Made by a program: the position numbers and the translations under genes. Source: Ruegeria lacuscaerulensis (GTDB lineage: Bacteria; Pseudomonadota; Alphaproteobacteria; Rhodobacterales; Rhodobacteraceae). From it: a DNA stretch of 64,000 nt. Every line of letters begins with the position of its first letter. Within the stretch, counting starts at the first letter, position 1. The DNA is taken from assembly GCF_013033355.1 (NCBI RefSeq), contig NZ_WQDY01000001.1, positions 434,001 to 498,000 of the forward strand, written 5' to 3'. This document shows positions 53,730 through 63,660 of the stretch, piece by piece. Under the pieces are notes generated by a model. It was given only the letters and a program-made list of their open reading frames with translations, made no database searches and was not told the DNA's origin.

Positions 53730-55979
53730 TTAGGCCGGGTTCTGCTGTTGGTTCGCTGCGTCGGCAGCCGCGGCGCCAACGGCGGCTTTCTGCTCTTCAG
53801 TCAGGTGGTCGGCGTCTTCCAGGCCCGGAATGGCAACACGCACCTCACGGCGGGCAAAGTCGATGCCGTTTTCCTTGAACGAGGCCTTCACCCGGTTGAA
53901 GATTTCTTTGCGCAGCGTGAACTGCTTGCCTGGTTTGGCCATAAACTTGCCCCTGATGATCATGCCCACATCGTCGAAATCGAATACGCCTTGTGATTTG
54001 AAAGGCTGCAGGAACCCGTCTTTATGGGTTTCGTCGGCCATCATCTCGGCTCCGATCTTCTTGAAGATCTTCTTGACCTTGTTGGGATCAGTGTCGAAAG
54101 GCACGGTGAATTTCAGCTTCATGATGACCCAGTCACGGCTGTAGTTGGTCAGCTTCTGGATCTCACCATAGGGGATGGTGTGGACTGGGCCTCGGTGGTG
54201 ACGCAGCTGCATGGACCGGATCGAGATCTTTTCGACCGTGCCGGTGGTGCCGCCCACATCGACGTATTCGCCCACGCGGAAAGCGTCATCGACCAGGAAG
54301 AAAATCCCACCAACGATATCTGCTACCAGCTTCTGTGCCCCAAAGCCGATGGCCAGACCCAGAACACCAGCACCGGCCAGCAGTGGTGTGATGTTGATGC
54401 CCAACGCGCCCAGCGCCAACAACACAAAGATCACTGCAATCGCGACCTGCGCGGTGACTCGTAGCAGCGGCAGCACCGTCGCCAGACGCGAGCCACCGGC
54501 ACCGCCACCTTCGCCAGCCTCTTCATCAGGACTTTGGCCATTGGCGGTGTGTTCTTTGGCCAGACGGCGGTTGATCCACAGCGATATGACCTCATTAAGT
54601 ATATAGCCGATGGCGATAATAATGAAAAACTGCACCAGTTTGCTGCCGGACTCATCTCCGCCACCAGCGATTTCCTGAAGGTTCAGATCCCACGCGCGTG
54701 AAATCATCAAAATGACCAGAATACCGGCCAAAACGCGCCCGATACGGATGTAGCTGCGCTTGGTCGATTTATACGCGCGTTCGGCTACCGGACCTTCACC
54801 TAGCATCGGAGGTTGCAAGTGACGCACCAGACCGCGGATCAGCGTATCCAGTGCGGGCGCTATCAGCAGCCAGAACATAGTGGTGAAATGCGCACCTTGC
54901 AGCAACAGCGATCGAAGAACTGGATCTCGCTGTGCGGCTAGGAATTCAACCAGCAGCCAGATCACCGCTGAAACGCCAATGGCGAAATAGGGGTAATAGT
55001 AGGCAACTTCCTCGTCAAACTTGGTGTGATCCGGGTCAGTGCCCAGCATCATCTGCGTCAGGCCTTCGCGAGCTTTCCAGGCGATGACACCAATATAGAT
55101 GTGAATGCCTGCGTTCAGCCAGAAACCGATACGGGTTTCGCCGGGGGTGATGCCGTTAAGCGCGTTGAAGTGCACTGTAAACAGCGTCAAACCGATCAGG
55201 ATCAGCAACCCAATCAGGTTGCGGTGCAGGAACCTTGCCCAATGATCGTCAATGTTGACCAGTCGGTAATGCGGCTGGTTGGGTGCCAGTACGAAACGCG
55301 ACGCAGCAGCACCTAGACGGGGAACCCAGATCAGATAGAAGACGAAAGGTGCGGCATAAGTGATCTGTTCTGGCGTCATCAATCCACGCCCAACTGCTCG
55401 GATGACTACGTAAAACACTACCAGTCCGGCGATTTCTCGGCAAAAGCGGCGGAACAGAAAACGAACAGCTCCCCGCAGGTCGTTGTCTTGGTGCAGGCCT
55501 GAATTTTCGTGCCATTTTCGCGTCAAGAGGTAGAACAGCTTCTCAGCAATGAAACCAACGACCAATACGCTAAGAACAATACCCATCAGGGTCAGGGCGC
55601 CTGTTGAACCAAATGTGCCGATAAAGTTCTCGGTAGCATGAACCTGAGCGCTGATGAGGTTCGGAATGGTCGTCAACACATGCGTCCACGAGGCAACCAT
55701 TGCCTCCCAGATGGCATTTAATTCCTTGATGGGGTCTTCGCGGTCAGCGGCTTCGGCGGCGCGTTCCTCTGCAACGGCGTCTAGCCGGTCCAGCAAAATG
55801 GCGCGAACCTGGTCGTCAGACATCCGCGCGACCAGATCATCCACCTGTTGAGGTGTCAGGTCTTCGGGAATAGCGATAGGCGTAGTCGGGCTGGTTGTGC
55901 TGCTTTCTTGTGACAGCACTGGCCCCGACAGGCAAATGACGGAAATGATCGCCAAAATGAGGCGAATGGGGTGAAACAT
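53730..55979 (-). CDS. Large MscS-family mechanosensitive channel
   Basis: A 749-aa inner-membrane protein with a signal peptide (MFHPIRLILAIISVICLSGPVLS) and a Q/E-rich periplasmic N-terminal part that could be helical (about 30-100). About eight transmembrane helices come next, then the MscS core: the pore helix region PLLAGAGVLGLAIGFGAQKLVADIVGGIFFLVDDAF and the beta domain with VEKISIRSMQLRHHRGPVHTIPYGEI. A C-terminal alpha-beta domain and a Q/A-rich tail finish it. This is longer than classical MscS (286 aa) and resembles the MscK/YbdG-type enlarged channels. It opens on osmotic downshock. The start is the ATG at 55979, 9 nt behind GAGG. Confidence 0.94.
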   Translation of the reverse strand: MFHPIRLILAIISVICLSGPVLSQESSTTSPTTPIAIPEDLTPQQVDDLVARMSDDQVRAILLDRLDAVAEERAAEAADREDPIKELNAIWEAMVASWTHVLTTIPNLISAQVHATENFIGTFGSTGALTLMGIVLSVLVVGFIAEKLFYLLTRKWHENSGLHQDNDLRGAVRFLFRRFCREIAGLVVFYVVIRAVGRGLMTPEQITYAAPFVFYLIWVPRLGAAASRFVLAPNQPHYRLVNIDDHWARFLHRNLIGLLILIGLTLFTVHFNALNGITPGETRIGFWLNAGIHIYIGVIAWKAREGLTQMMLGTDPDHTKFDEEVAYYYPYFAIGVSAVIWLLVEFLAAQRDPVLRSLLLQGAHFTTMFWLLIAPALDTLIRGLVRHLQPPMLGEGPVAERAYKSTKRSYIRIGRVLAGILVILMISRAWDLNLQEIAGGGDESGSKLVQFFIIIAIGYILNEVISLWINRRLAKEHTANGQSPDEEAGEGGGAGGSRLATVLPLLRVTAQVAIAVIFVLLALGALGINITPLLAGAGVLGLAIGFGAQKLVADIVGGIFFLVDDAFRVGEYVDVGGTTGTVEKISIRSMQLRHHRGPVHTIPYGEIQKLTNYSRDWVIMKLKFTVPFDTDPNKVKKIFKKIGAEMMADETHKDGFLQPFKSQGVFDFDDVGMIIRGKFMAKPGKQFTLRKEIFNRVKASFKENGIDFARREVRVAIPGLEDADHLTEEQKAAVGAAAADAANQQQNPA

Positions 55980-56089
55980 CGAATCTGTCCTCGAACTCAC
56001 GTCTTGATGATTTTTTCGTGATAATAGGGATAAGTGTCAGATTTTCCCAGATGTTTCCCCTGTGGCATGCGAAAATCTGAAGTTCGAAC

Positions 56090-56118
56090 AAAAAAAAGGC
56101 CGAGCACTAAGCTCGGCC
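56090..56118 (-). terminator. Rho-independent terminator (minus strand)
   Basis: Perfect stem GGCCGAGC (56098-56105) / GCTCGGCC (56111-56118), loop ACTAA; on the minus strand followed by eight T. It could end the LysR transcript, whose gene stops about 140 bp earlier. Confidence 0.88.
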
Positions 56119-56142
56119 GTAGTCCAACAGGGAGGTATGAAG

Positions 56143-56199
56143 ATGATGAGCGTTTCAGCATCACCGTCTTCGAGTGCTCATTTAGGGATCAGTTTATGA
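56143..56199 (+). CDS. Possible 18-codon leader-like open frame
   Basis: ATG 56143 is 6-7 nt behind a perfect GGAGGT (56131-56136), so a ribosome could start there. The frame encodes a short Ser-rich peptide and stops at TGA 56197-56199. A second mini-frame begins within that stop (ATGA, 56196) and ends in Cys-Cys at 56225. Such coupled mini-frames occur as leader peptides, but chance is likely and no gene follows on this strand before the LysR stop. Confidence 0.2.
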   Translation: MMSVSASPSSSAHLGISL

Positions 56200-56257
56200 A
56201 CGATCAAGATGTTTCATGCTGTTGAGTGATCATGCCCGCTATGCTTAAGGCGCATAG

Positions 56258-57163
56258 CTACAGCTTTCCCAACTGCTTCAACTGTTTACGTTGCGCAATA
56301 ATTTCGTCCTGAACGAAATCGCGGAACGCGGCCACGCGCTTGGAGTGCCGCAGTTCTTCTGGGTAGGCGAGATAAACGGGGACATCCGCAGTTTCGATAT
56401 CTGCCAGAAGCGGAACGAGGTGGGGGAAATCTTGTGTCACGTAGTCTGGCAACACGCCGATGCCCAAATTGTGCAGTACGCCTTGTAGAACACCGAAATA
56501 GTTGTTCACCGTCAGCAAGGACCCCGGATTATAAGTCATAAGATGCCGCACCATGGCAGCGCTTGCCCCAGCTTGTGGGGCAGCGGGGGTCTGGCAGATC
56601 AGTCGATGGTTGGAAATGTCTTCCAACGTTTGAGGGGTGCCGTTTTCCTCAATGTACTCCTGTGTCGCGTATAGCTGCATCTGAACTGTCATCAGTCTTT
56701 TGCGCACCAGATCTGCCTGGCTGGGTTCTTTCATCCGAATGGCCACGTCGGCTTCGCGCATGGGAAGATCCAGAACCCGCTCTTCCAACATCAGGTCAAT
56801 GTTGAGGTCGGGATACTGTTCGTACAGCTTTGGCAGACGCGGGGCCAACCACAGGGTTCCAAAACCGAAAGTTGTGGTGACGCGAAGAACACCAAAGACT
56901 TCTTCTTCGCTGTCGCGAATGCGCGCTGCCGCTGCGTCCAGGCGTTTAGACATGGCCGAGGTGGCGTCAAACAACAACTCACCCTGTTCGGTCAGGATCA
57001 GGCCACGCGCGTGGCGATGAAAAAGAGTCGAATCAAGAGACTCTTCCAGCGCTCGGATTTGTCGACTGACGGCGGATTGCGACAGGTTCAGCCTATCGCC
57101 CGCATGGGTCAGGCTGCCCGCATCTGCAACCGCGTGAAATATCCTAAGCTTATCCCAATCCAT
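56258..57163 (-). CDS. LysR-family transcriptional regulator, divergent from the indolepyruvate oxidoreductase gene
   Basis: A 301-aa protein with an N-terminal helix-turn-helix (LRIFHAVADAGSLTHAGDRLNLSQSAVSRQIRALEESLDSTLFHR) and a C-terminal effector-binding domain. It is divergent from the oxidoreductase gene and its promoter region holds a strong palindrome with a T-N11-A core, so that gene is its probable target. Start 57163. Confidence 0.94.
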   Translation of the reverse strand: MDWDKLRIFHAVADAGSLTHAGDRLNLSQSAVSRQIRALEESLDSTLFHRHARGLILTEQGELLFDATSAMSKRLDAAAARIRDSEEEVFGVLRVTTTFGFGTLWLAPRLPKLYEQYPDLNIDLMLEERVLDLPMREADVAIRMKEPSQADLVRKRLMTVQMQLYATQEYIEENGTPQTLEDISNHRLICQTPAAPQAGASAAMVRHLMTYNPGSLLTVNNYFGVLQGVLHNLGIGVLPDYVTQDFPHLVPLLADIETADVPVYLAYPEELRHSKRVAAFRDFVQDEIIAQRKQLKQLGKL

Positions 57164-57265
57164 CGCCGCAACTTTCGTTATCCTTCGGAACGCCTATATG
57201 AAATAGGTAACAACTTCTACATTCAAACGGTGAAATCCTTATGTTTTATGGGAAAATCCCTATAC

Positions 57266-57284
57266 AGGTCATAGATTATGACCT
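57266..57284. promoter_or_regulatory. LysR-type operator, perfect palindrome
   Basis: AGGTCAT-AGATT-ATGACCT is a perfect 7-5-7 inverted repeat containing T-N11-A (T at 57269, A at 57281). It lies between the LysR gene and the oxidoreductase gene, about 50 bp from the latter's start. Confidence 0.7.
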
Positions 57285-57332
57285 AATATGCAATTAAAGA
57301 TAGCACACTGATCTGACGTGGGGAGGCGTTTG

Positions 57333-60300
57333 ATGAGTAAGCCACAAGTAACTTTGAATGACCGGTTCGATCTGGAAAAGAACCAGGTTTTGTTGAATGG
57401 CACCCAAGCGCTGGTGCGTCTGATGCTTATGCAAAAGGCGCGGGATCGTCAGGCCGGGCTGAATACTGCCGGGCTTGTAACCGGCTACCGTGGTTCTCCG
57501 CTTGGGGCGGTTGATCAACAGATGATGCGCGCCCAAAAGCAATTGGCCGAAAGCGATGTTACCTTTCAATACGGTCTAAACGAAGATTTGGCTGCAACTG
57601 CTTTGTGGGGCAGTCAGCAGGCGGGCCTTCGAGGGGATGGCAAGTTTGATGGGGTTTTCGGTCTTTGGTACGGAAAAGGGCCCGGAGTAGACCGTTCCGG
57701 CGACGTGATGCGCCACGCCAACATGGCGGGCACCGCGACGCATGGCGGCGTATTGATGGCTATGGGGGATGACCATACCGGTGAAAGCTCGACCGTGCTG
57801 CATCAGTCAGAATGGTCGCTAGTTGACATGTATATGCCGATCGTCAGCCCCGCAGGCGTACAGGAAATTCTGGATTATGGTGTTTATGGCTTTGCCCTTA
57901 GCCGGTTTGCCGGGGTTTGGGTCGGTCTAAAGACCATGAAGGACACGATCGAGGTCACCTCGGTCGTGGATGGCAGCGCAGATCGGATGTCCGTTGTCGT
58001 CCCTGACTTTGATATGCCTCAGGACGGGTTGAACATCAGGCTGGTGGACACGCCGCACCTGCAAGAGGCACGACTGATAGACTTCAAACGCTTCGCGGCC
58101 GAGACGTTCTCGCACGCCAACAAGATGGACAAACGTGTCTGGGGCAAACCCGGCGCAAAAATCGGGTTTGTTGCCGCAGGCAAGAACTGGTTGGATTTGG
58201 CCCATGCGCTGTCTCTTCTGAACATCGATGAAGCCGAGGCCGAGCGTTTGGGCATCACGACGTACAAGGTCGGGCAGACATTCCCATTGGACATGGCCGG
58301 GTTCCACGATTGGGCAGAAGGTCTGGATCTGATCGTAATCGTCGAGGAAAAGCGCAAGCTGATCGAGGTTCAGGTTAAAGAGGCAATCTTTGACGACCGT
58401 CGGGGGCGTCGTGTGTATGGCTGGTATAAGGGCGGTGCGGGTACTCTGCATCGCGAAGAACTGTTCCCGACCCGAGGGGCATTGGACCCCAACATGATCG
58501 CTGAAAAGCTTGGCGAAATTCTGATTGAGGAAGGCCGTGACACCGATGGAGTTCGCGCCGGATTAACCAAGCTGTCCGAGGCCCGGCGTGCCGACAACGC
58601 GGAGGAGATCGCAACGCGTCTGCCGTATTTCTGTTCGGGATGCCCGCATAACAGTTCGACCAAGGTGCCGGATGGAAGCCGGGCCTATGCCGGGATCGGT
58701 TGCCACTACATGGTCCAGTGGATGGACCGCAGCACCTCGGGCTTTACGCAGATGGGTGGAGAAGGGGCCAACTGGATCGGGGAAGAGCCGTTCTCGACCA
58801 CGGATCACGTTTTCCAGAACCTTGGTGACGGAACTTATAACCACTCGGGCGTTCAAGCGATCCGCGCGGCCCTGTCGGCTGGCACCAACATCACGTTCAA
58901 AATTCTGTTCAACGATGCCGTCGCGATGACTGGAGGTCAGGGAAATGAAGGCGATCTGACCGCGGAACGGATTGTGGCAGAGGTTAAGGCTATGGGCGTC
59001 AAAGACGTCGCGCTGGTCTATGATGAAAAGGAAGATGTGAACTTCAAAGCCTTGCCTGCAGGTGTCGAAACACACGAACGCGCCGAGCTGATGCAGGTCC
59101 AGGAAAAATTGCGCGGTGTCGAAGGTGTCTCGGTCCTGGTTTATGTACAGACCTGTGCCGCCGAAAAGCGCCGCCGTCGTAAGCGCGGTACCTTTCCTGA
59201 CCCCGACAAGCGGGTATTTATAAACACCGATATCTGCGAAGGTTGCGGCGATTGCGGTGTTCAGTCGAACTGTGTGTCGATTGTGCCCAAAGAGACTGAA
59301 CTCGGCCGGAAGCGCGCGATCGACCAGTCCAGTTGCAACAAAGACTTTTCCTGCCTCAAGGGGTTCTGCCCGTCCTTCGTGACGCTGGAAGGTGCGAAAA
59401 TCAGCAAGGAGGCAACCACCGAGATCGACCTGCCAGACCTTCCGATGCCGACACTGCCTAAGATCAAAGGCACGCATAACGTGGTCATCACGGGTATCGG
59501 CGGTACGGGTGTTGTCACGCTTGGTGCTGTTTTGGCTCAGGCCGCTCAGATCGACGGCAAAGGAGCCGGGATGATGGAGATGGCCGGGCTGGCGCAAAAA
59601 GGGGGTGCCGTACACATCCATTGCCGTCTGGCCAACCGGCCTGAAGATATCAGCGCGATCCGCGTCGCCACAGGAGAAGCCGATGCGTTGATAGGTGGTG
59701 ATCTGGTGGTCTCTGCCGGGGCCAAGACACTGGGATTGACCCGGTCGGGGCAAACTGGTGCCGTCGTCAACAGCCACGAAACGGTCACTGGTGATTTCAC
59801 ACGCGACACCAAGTTCCGGATTCCGGGTGATCGTCTCGAGCTGGCTTTACAGGCGCGGTTGAAAGAGGATGTCTGGCTGTTCGACGCAACTGATCTGGCG
59901 CGGGTAGTGATGGGCGACTCGATCTATTCCAACATGATGGTGTTCGGGGCCGCTTGGCAGCGTGGTTTGCTTCCGATCAAACATTCGGCTGTCCTTCAGG
60001 CGATCGAACTGAACGGAACGGCTGTAGAGCGAAACAAGCGGGCTTTTGATATCGGTCGCTGGGCGGTTCTGTATCCGGAAAAAGTCGCGGAGATTCTGCG
60101 GCCCAGTGTGGCTGAACTACCCAAGACGCTGGATCAAATGATCAGTTTTCGCGCCGATCACCTGACCGCTTATCAAAGTGCGCGGCTCGCGAAACGGTAC
60201 CGCAGACTGGTCGAAACATTCGAAGATAAGGGTATCCGTGAAGCCGTTGCAAAAGGGTATCATAAGCTGCTGTCTTATAAGGATGAATACGAGGTCGCGC

Positions 60301-60752
60301 GTCTTTTGTTGTCCAGCCGCGAAAAAGCGGAGACCGAATTTGATGGTGACTTCAAGATGACGTTCCACCTCGCGCCGCCGATCCTTGGTGGTACAGGCCC
60401 GGATGGTCGGCCGCGCAAAAGAACTTATGGCGAGTGGATGCTGGGGCCATTGAATCTGATGACCCGGTTGAAAGCCTTGCGTGGGACGCCCCTGGATATA
60501 TTCGGGTACAGCGCAGAACGCCGAATGGAACGAGCTCTGATCAAGCAATACGAGCGTGATCTCAAAGAGATCACTCCGCTGATCAGTTCTGAGACCCGCG
60601 ATGCCGTCATCGCTTTGGCCGAACTGCCACTGGATATTCGCGGCTTCGGCCCGGTGCTTCAGGAAAACGAAGCCAAGGCAGCGAAACGCCGAGAGGAACT
60701 TTTGTCAACGATCCGTAGCGGAGGGCCCAATTTGCGCGCAGCGGCCGAGTAA
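57333..60752 (+). CDS. Indolepyruvate:ferredoxin oxidoreductase family protein (fused)
   Basis: An 1139-aa fusion of the two subunits usually encoded separately as IorA and IorB, oxidising aryl- or other 2-oxoacids to acyl-CoA with ferredoxin. In order: a pyruvate-oxidoreductase-like N-terminal domain (VTGYRGSPLGAVDQQM), a TPP-binding domain with GDGTYNHSGVQAI and FNDAVAMTGGQGNEGD near 500-530, a [4Fe-4S] site CEGCGDCGVQSNC near 635, and from about 710 the gamma domain with ITGIGGTGVVTLG and EMAGLAQKGGAVHIHCR. The C-terminal 250 residues carry no other known domain. Start 57333 behind GGGGAGG. It is expressed under the divergent LysR regulator, probably for aromatic amino acid catabolism. Confidence 0.95.
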   Translation: MSKPQVTLNDRFDLEKNQVLLNGTQALVRLMLMQKARDRQAGLNTAGLVTGYRGSPLGAVDQQMMRAQKQLAESDVTFQYGLNEDLAATALWGSQQAGLRGDGKFDGVFGLWYGKGPGVDRSGDVMRHANMAGTATHGGVLMAMGDDHTGESSTVLHQSEWSLVDMYMPIVSPAGVQEILDYGVYGFALSRFAGVWVGLKTMKDTIEVTSVVDGSADRMSVVVPDFDMPQDGLNIRLVDTPHLQEARLIDFKRFAAETFSHANKMDKRVWGKPGAKIGFVAAGKNWLDLAHALSLLNIDEAEAERLGITTYKVGQTFPLDMAGFHDWAEGLDLIVIVEEKRKLIEVQVKEAIFDDRRGRRVYGWYKGGAGTLHREELFPTRGALDPNMIAEKLGEILIEEGRDTDGVRAGLTKLSEARRADNAEEIATRLPYFCSGCPHNSSTKVPDGSRAYAGIGCHYMVQWMDRSTSGFTQMGGEGANWIGEEPFSTTDHVFQNLGDGTYNHSGVQAIRAALSAGTNITFKILFNDAVAMTGGQGNEGDLTAERIVAEVKAMGVKDVALVYDEKEDVNFKALPAGVETHERAELMQVQEKLRGVEGVSVLVYVQTCAAEKRRRRKRGTFPDPDKRVFINTDICEGCGDCGVQSNCVSIVPKETELGRKRAIDQSSCNKDFSCLKGFCPSFVTLEGAKISKEATTEIDLPDLPMPTLPKIKGTHNVVITGIGGTGVVTLGAVLAQAAQIDGKGAGMMEMAGLAQKGGAVHIHCRLANRPEDISAIRVATGEADALIGGDLVVSAGAKTLGLTRSGQTGAVVNSHETVTGDFTRDTKFRIPGDRLELALQARLKEDVWLFDATDLARVVMGDSIYSNMMVFGAAWQRGLLPIKHSAVLQAIELNGTAVERNKRAFDIGRWAVLYPEKVAEILRPSVAELPKTLDQMISFRADHLTAYQSARLAKRYRRLVETFEDKGIREAVAKGYHKLLSYKDEYEVARLLLSSREKAETEFDGDFKMTFHLAPPILGGTGPDGRPRKRTYGEWMLGPLNLMTRLKALRGTPLDIFGYSAERRMERALIKQYERDLKEITPLISSETRDAVIALAELPLDIRGFGPVLQENEAKAAKRREELLSTIRSGGPNLRAAAE

Positions 60753-60753
60753 A

Positions 60754-60771
60754 TCGTCACAACACTGTCAC
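60754..60771 (+). promoter_or_regulatory. Possible Pho box upstream of the acyltransferase gene
   Basis: TCGTCAC-AACA-CTGTCAC gives two 7-bp units 11 bp apart, the spacing of PhoB half-sites (consensus CTGTCAT-N4-CTGTCAT). The second unit matches at 6 of 7 positions, the first at 4 of 7. It lies about 60 bp before the next start. Confidence 0.35.
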
Positions 60772-60832
60772 GGTCACTAGGCAAGATTGTTAGCCGCACA
60801 TAGATTGCAGGCAGCAAGTTTCGGAGACAACC

Positions 60833-61711
60833 ATGCCCTCGCGCCGCCACGTCGCTCGTGACATTTCTTATGCCCATTCCGCCGAAACGAAAGGCGGACG
60901 GATGGTGATCAAACTGATGGAGAATACCACAGGCCGCATGCGCCTGATCAAGCGTGCGGATGGGTACGAGCACGAGGTCGCGCAGGGGCGCGATTTCTGG
61001 TCGGTTATGGTGGACCGGTATGGTTTGTCGCTGGATGTAGTCGGTGGCGCGTTATCCAACATCCCTCAGACCGGTCCGCTGATCCTGATCGCCAACCATC
61101 CTTACGGCATTCTGGATGGGATGATGATGGGCCACATCCTGTCTCAGGCTCGGGGCGATTTCCGCATACTGGCCCATCGCGTATTCCGCAAAGCCGAAGA
61201 TTTGAACCGCATCATCCTGCCGATCTCGTTCGATGAGACGAAAGAGGCGATGAAGCTGAATCTGGATACCCGCAAAACCGCGCTGAATTATTTGGATGAG
61301 GGTGGAGCGATCGGGATTTTCCCCGGTGGCACGGTTAGCACCGGGGTCAAACCGTTCTCATACCCCATGGATCCGGGTTGGCGCGGGTTTACGGCGCGCA
61401 TGGTCGCCAAGTCGAACGCAACGGTGGTGCCGGTATTCTTTGAGGGCCACACCTCGCGCCTGTTTCAGGTCGCCAGCCATCTGCACAACACTTTGCGCAT
61501 GGGCTTGCTGATCAAAGAGTTCAAAAAGCGCGTCGACACTCCGGTCAAAGTGGTGGTCGGAGAGCCCATTGGCCGCGACGTTTTGGACCCTCTTGCCAAG
61601 GACACGCGCAAGATGATGGATTTCCTGCGCAAAGCCACGTATGAGCTGTCTCCAACGCCGTTGGAGTCCTATGACTACGGCTATGAGTTTGAGGAACGGC
61701 ATCGCGCCTGA
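60833..61711 (+). CDS. Lysophospholipid-acyltransferase family protein
   Basis: A 292-aa protein of the PlsC-type acyltransferase superfamily. The HX4D catalytic motif is in [16 protein letters not shown] (about residue 83), and the substrate block is FPGGTVST near 160 with [13 protein letters not shown] after it. It could transfer a fatty acyl group to a lysophospholipid or a lyso-ornithine lipid. A candidate Pho box upstream would fit lipid remodelling under phosphate limitation, but this is inference. Start behind GGAG. The next gene, murI, begins 8 bp after its stop. Confidence 0.88.
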   Translation: MPSRRHVARDISYAHSAETKGGRMVIKLMENTTGRMRLIKRADGYEHEVAQGRDFWSVMVDRYGLSLDVVGGALSNIPQTGPLILIANHPYGILDGMMMGHILSQARGDFRILAHRVFRKAEDLNRIILPISFDETKEAMKLNLDTRKTALNYLDEGGAIGIFPGGTVSTGVKPFSYPMDPGWRGFTARMVAKSNATVVPVFFEGHTSRLFQVASHLHNTLRMGLLIKEFKKRVDTPVKVVVGEPIGRDVLDPLAKDTRKMMDFLRKATYELSPTPLESYDYGYEFEERHRA

Positions 61712-61719
61712 AGGGGCTA

Positions 61720-62529
61720 ATGGCAGTAGGTATTTTTGATTCTGGTTTGGGCGGTCTGACCGTTCTGGACGCCGCGCAGAAACGTCTGCCGGACTTGGAT
61801 TTCCTGTACTACGCGGACAGTGCGCACGCTCCGTACGGCGTGCGGGATGCACAGAACATCTATGAGCTTACACGCGGCGCGGTTAATGAGCTTTGGAACC
61901 GGGGCTGTGATCTGGTGATTCTGGCCTGCAACACGGCCAGCGCCGCGGCTCTGCGCCGGATGCAGGAAGAGGGCGTGCCCGAGGGCAAGCGAGTGCTCGG
62001 CGTCTTTGTGCCTTTGATCGAGGCGCTGACCGAACGGCAATGGGGAGACAACAGCCCTCCGCGCGAGGTTGCGGTCAAGCATGTGGCTCTGTTTGCAACG
62101 CCTGCGACGGTCTCTAGCCGAGCGTTCCAACGCGAACTGGCTTTCCGCGCCATCGGTGTGGATGTCGAGGCGCAGGCCTGTGGCGGTGTGGTCGATGCCA
62201 TCGAAGACGGCGATATGATCCTGGCCGAGGCGCTGGTGCGCAGCCATGTGGACGCGCTCAAACGTAAAATGCCCGAACCGCAGGCGGCCATTCTGGGCTG
62301 CACCCATTATCCGCTGATGGCTGACGAGTTTCAGGCCGCACTGGGTGAGGATGTGCAGGTATTCAGCCAGGGCGCATTGGTCGCCGAAAGCCTTGCGGAT
62401 TATCTGGAACGTCATCCAAACATGCGGGGCGGGGGGCAGGGCGGATTCCTGACAACCGGCAAGCCCGACACGGTCAGCGACCGCGCAACACAGTTCCTGC
62501 GACGACAAATCACGTTCGAGGCTGTCTGA
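61720..62529 (+). CDS. murI: Glutamate racemase
   Basis: A 269-aa enzyme making D-glutamate for peptidoglycan. The two catalytic cysteines are visible in [12 protein letters not shown] (near residue 70) and [10 protein letters not shown] (near 190), with the N-terminal [13 protein letters not shown] substrate loop and [11 protein letters not shown]. The start is 8 bp after the acyltransferase stop, so probably one transcript. Confidence 0.97.
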   Translation: MAVGIFDSGLGGLTVLDAAQKRLPDLDFLYYADSAHAPYGVRDAQNIYELTRGAVNELWNRGCDLVILACNTASAAALRRMQEEGVPEGKRVLGVFVPLIEALTERQWGDNSPPREVAVKHVALFATPATVSSRAFQRELAFRAIGVDVEAQACGGVVDAIEDGDMILAEALVRSHVDALKRKMPEPQAAILGCTHYPLMADEFQAALGEDVQVFSQGALVAESLADYLERHPNMRGGGQGGFLTTGKPDTVSDRATQFLRRQITFEAV

Positions 62530-62624
62530 CTTAGGTCAAGGACGCCCAGCCTTGTGCTGATTTATTCCCGGACCGTCGCATCGGCGGTCGTGACATGTGA
62601 CACCACGCAAACAAGAGGTCTGAT

Positions 62625-63653
62625 ATGACCCATAAAATCGCAATTCTAGGGGCTTCGGGCTATACAGGCGCTGAACTGGTACGGCTGATTGCCAAACACC
62701 CCAACATGGAGATCGCCGCGTTGGCCGCCGAGCGGAAGGCTGGGATGACCATGGCGCAGGTCTTTCCGCATCTTCGCCACATGGACCTGCCGACCCTGTG
62801 CAAGATTTCCGAAATCGACTTTTCGCAGATCGACCTGTGTTTCTGTGCCTTACCTCACAAGACCAGTCAGGAAGTGATCCGCGATCTGCCCAAGACCCTC
62901 AAGATCATCGACTTGTCCGCCGATTTCCGTCTGCGTGATCCGGCGGAATATGAAAAATGGTACGGCAACCCACATGCCGCTCTGGCGCAGCAGGACGAGG
63001 CAGTCTACGGCTTGACCGAGTTTTACCGCGACGACATCCGCAGCGCCCGTCTGGTGGCGGGCACTGGCTGTAACGCGGCGACGGGGCAATATGTGCTGCG
63101 CCCGCTGATCTCGGCCAATGTGATTGATCTGGATGACATCATTCTGGATCTTAAGTGCGCAGTGTCCGGCGCGGGGCGGTCGCTCAAGGAAAACCTGCTG
63201 CACGCCGAACTTAGCGAGGGGTACAACGCCTATGCCGTCGGCGGAACGCACCGCCATCTGGGTGAGTTCGATCAAGAATTCTCGGCATTGGCAGGCCGTC
63301 CGGTCAAGGTGCAGTTCACGCCGCATCTGGTGCCCGCGAACCGGGGGATTCTGGCCACCACCTATGTCAAGGGCGATCCGGCCAGCGTGTACGAGGCGTT
63401 GACCAAGACCTATGAAAACGAACCCTTTATCCAGATGCTACCCTTTGGCGAGACGCCATCGACCCACCACGTGCGGGGCTCGAATTTTTGCCATATCGGT
63501 GTAGTGGGCGACCGGATCGAACGTCGCGCGATCGTGATCGGTGCTCTGGATAACCTGACAAAAGGTAGCAGTGGCCAAGCCTTGCAGAACGCCAACCTGA
63601 TGTTAGGTGAAGCTGAAACAACGGGCCTGATGATGGCCCCTCTGTTCCCATGA
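62625..63653 (+). CDS. argC: N-acetyl-gamma-glutamyl-phosphate reductase
   Basis: A 342-aa enzyme of arginine synthesis reducing N-acetylglutamyl phosphate. The Rossmann start is [17 protein letters not shown], the active-site cysteine is in [15 protein letters not shown] (the usual GCYPTA region is here GCNAAT), and the histidine is in the later [16 protein letters not shown]. The remaining segments ([17 protein letters not shown]) are normal. It precedes ccmE by 7 bp. Confidence 0.95.
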   Translation: MTHKIAILGASGYTGAELVRLIAKHPNMEIAALAAERKAGMTMAQVFPHLRHMDLPTLCKISEIDFSQIDLCFCALPHKTSQEVIRDLPKTLKIIDLSADFRLRDPAEYEKWYGNPHAALAQQDEAVYGLTEFYRDDIRSARLVAGTGCNAATGQYVLRPLISANVIDLDDIILDLKCAVSGAGRSLKENLLHAELSEGYNAYAVGGTHRHLGEFDQEFSALAGRPVKVQFTPHLVPANRGILATTYVKGDPASVYEALTKTYENEPFIQMLPFGETPSTHHVRGSNFCHIGVVGDRIERRAIVIGALDNLTKGSSGQALQNANLMLGEAETTGLMMAPLFP

Positions 63654-63660
63654 GGATATC

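Noticed and set aside
58563-59777. 404-codon antisense frame in the indolepyruvate oxidoreductase gene
   Set aside because: Antisense to conserved TPP and Fe-S motifs; no recognisable product.
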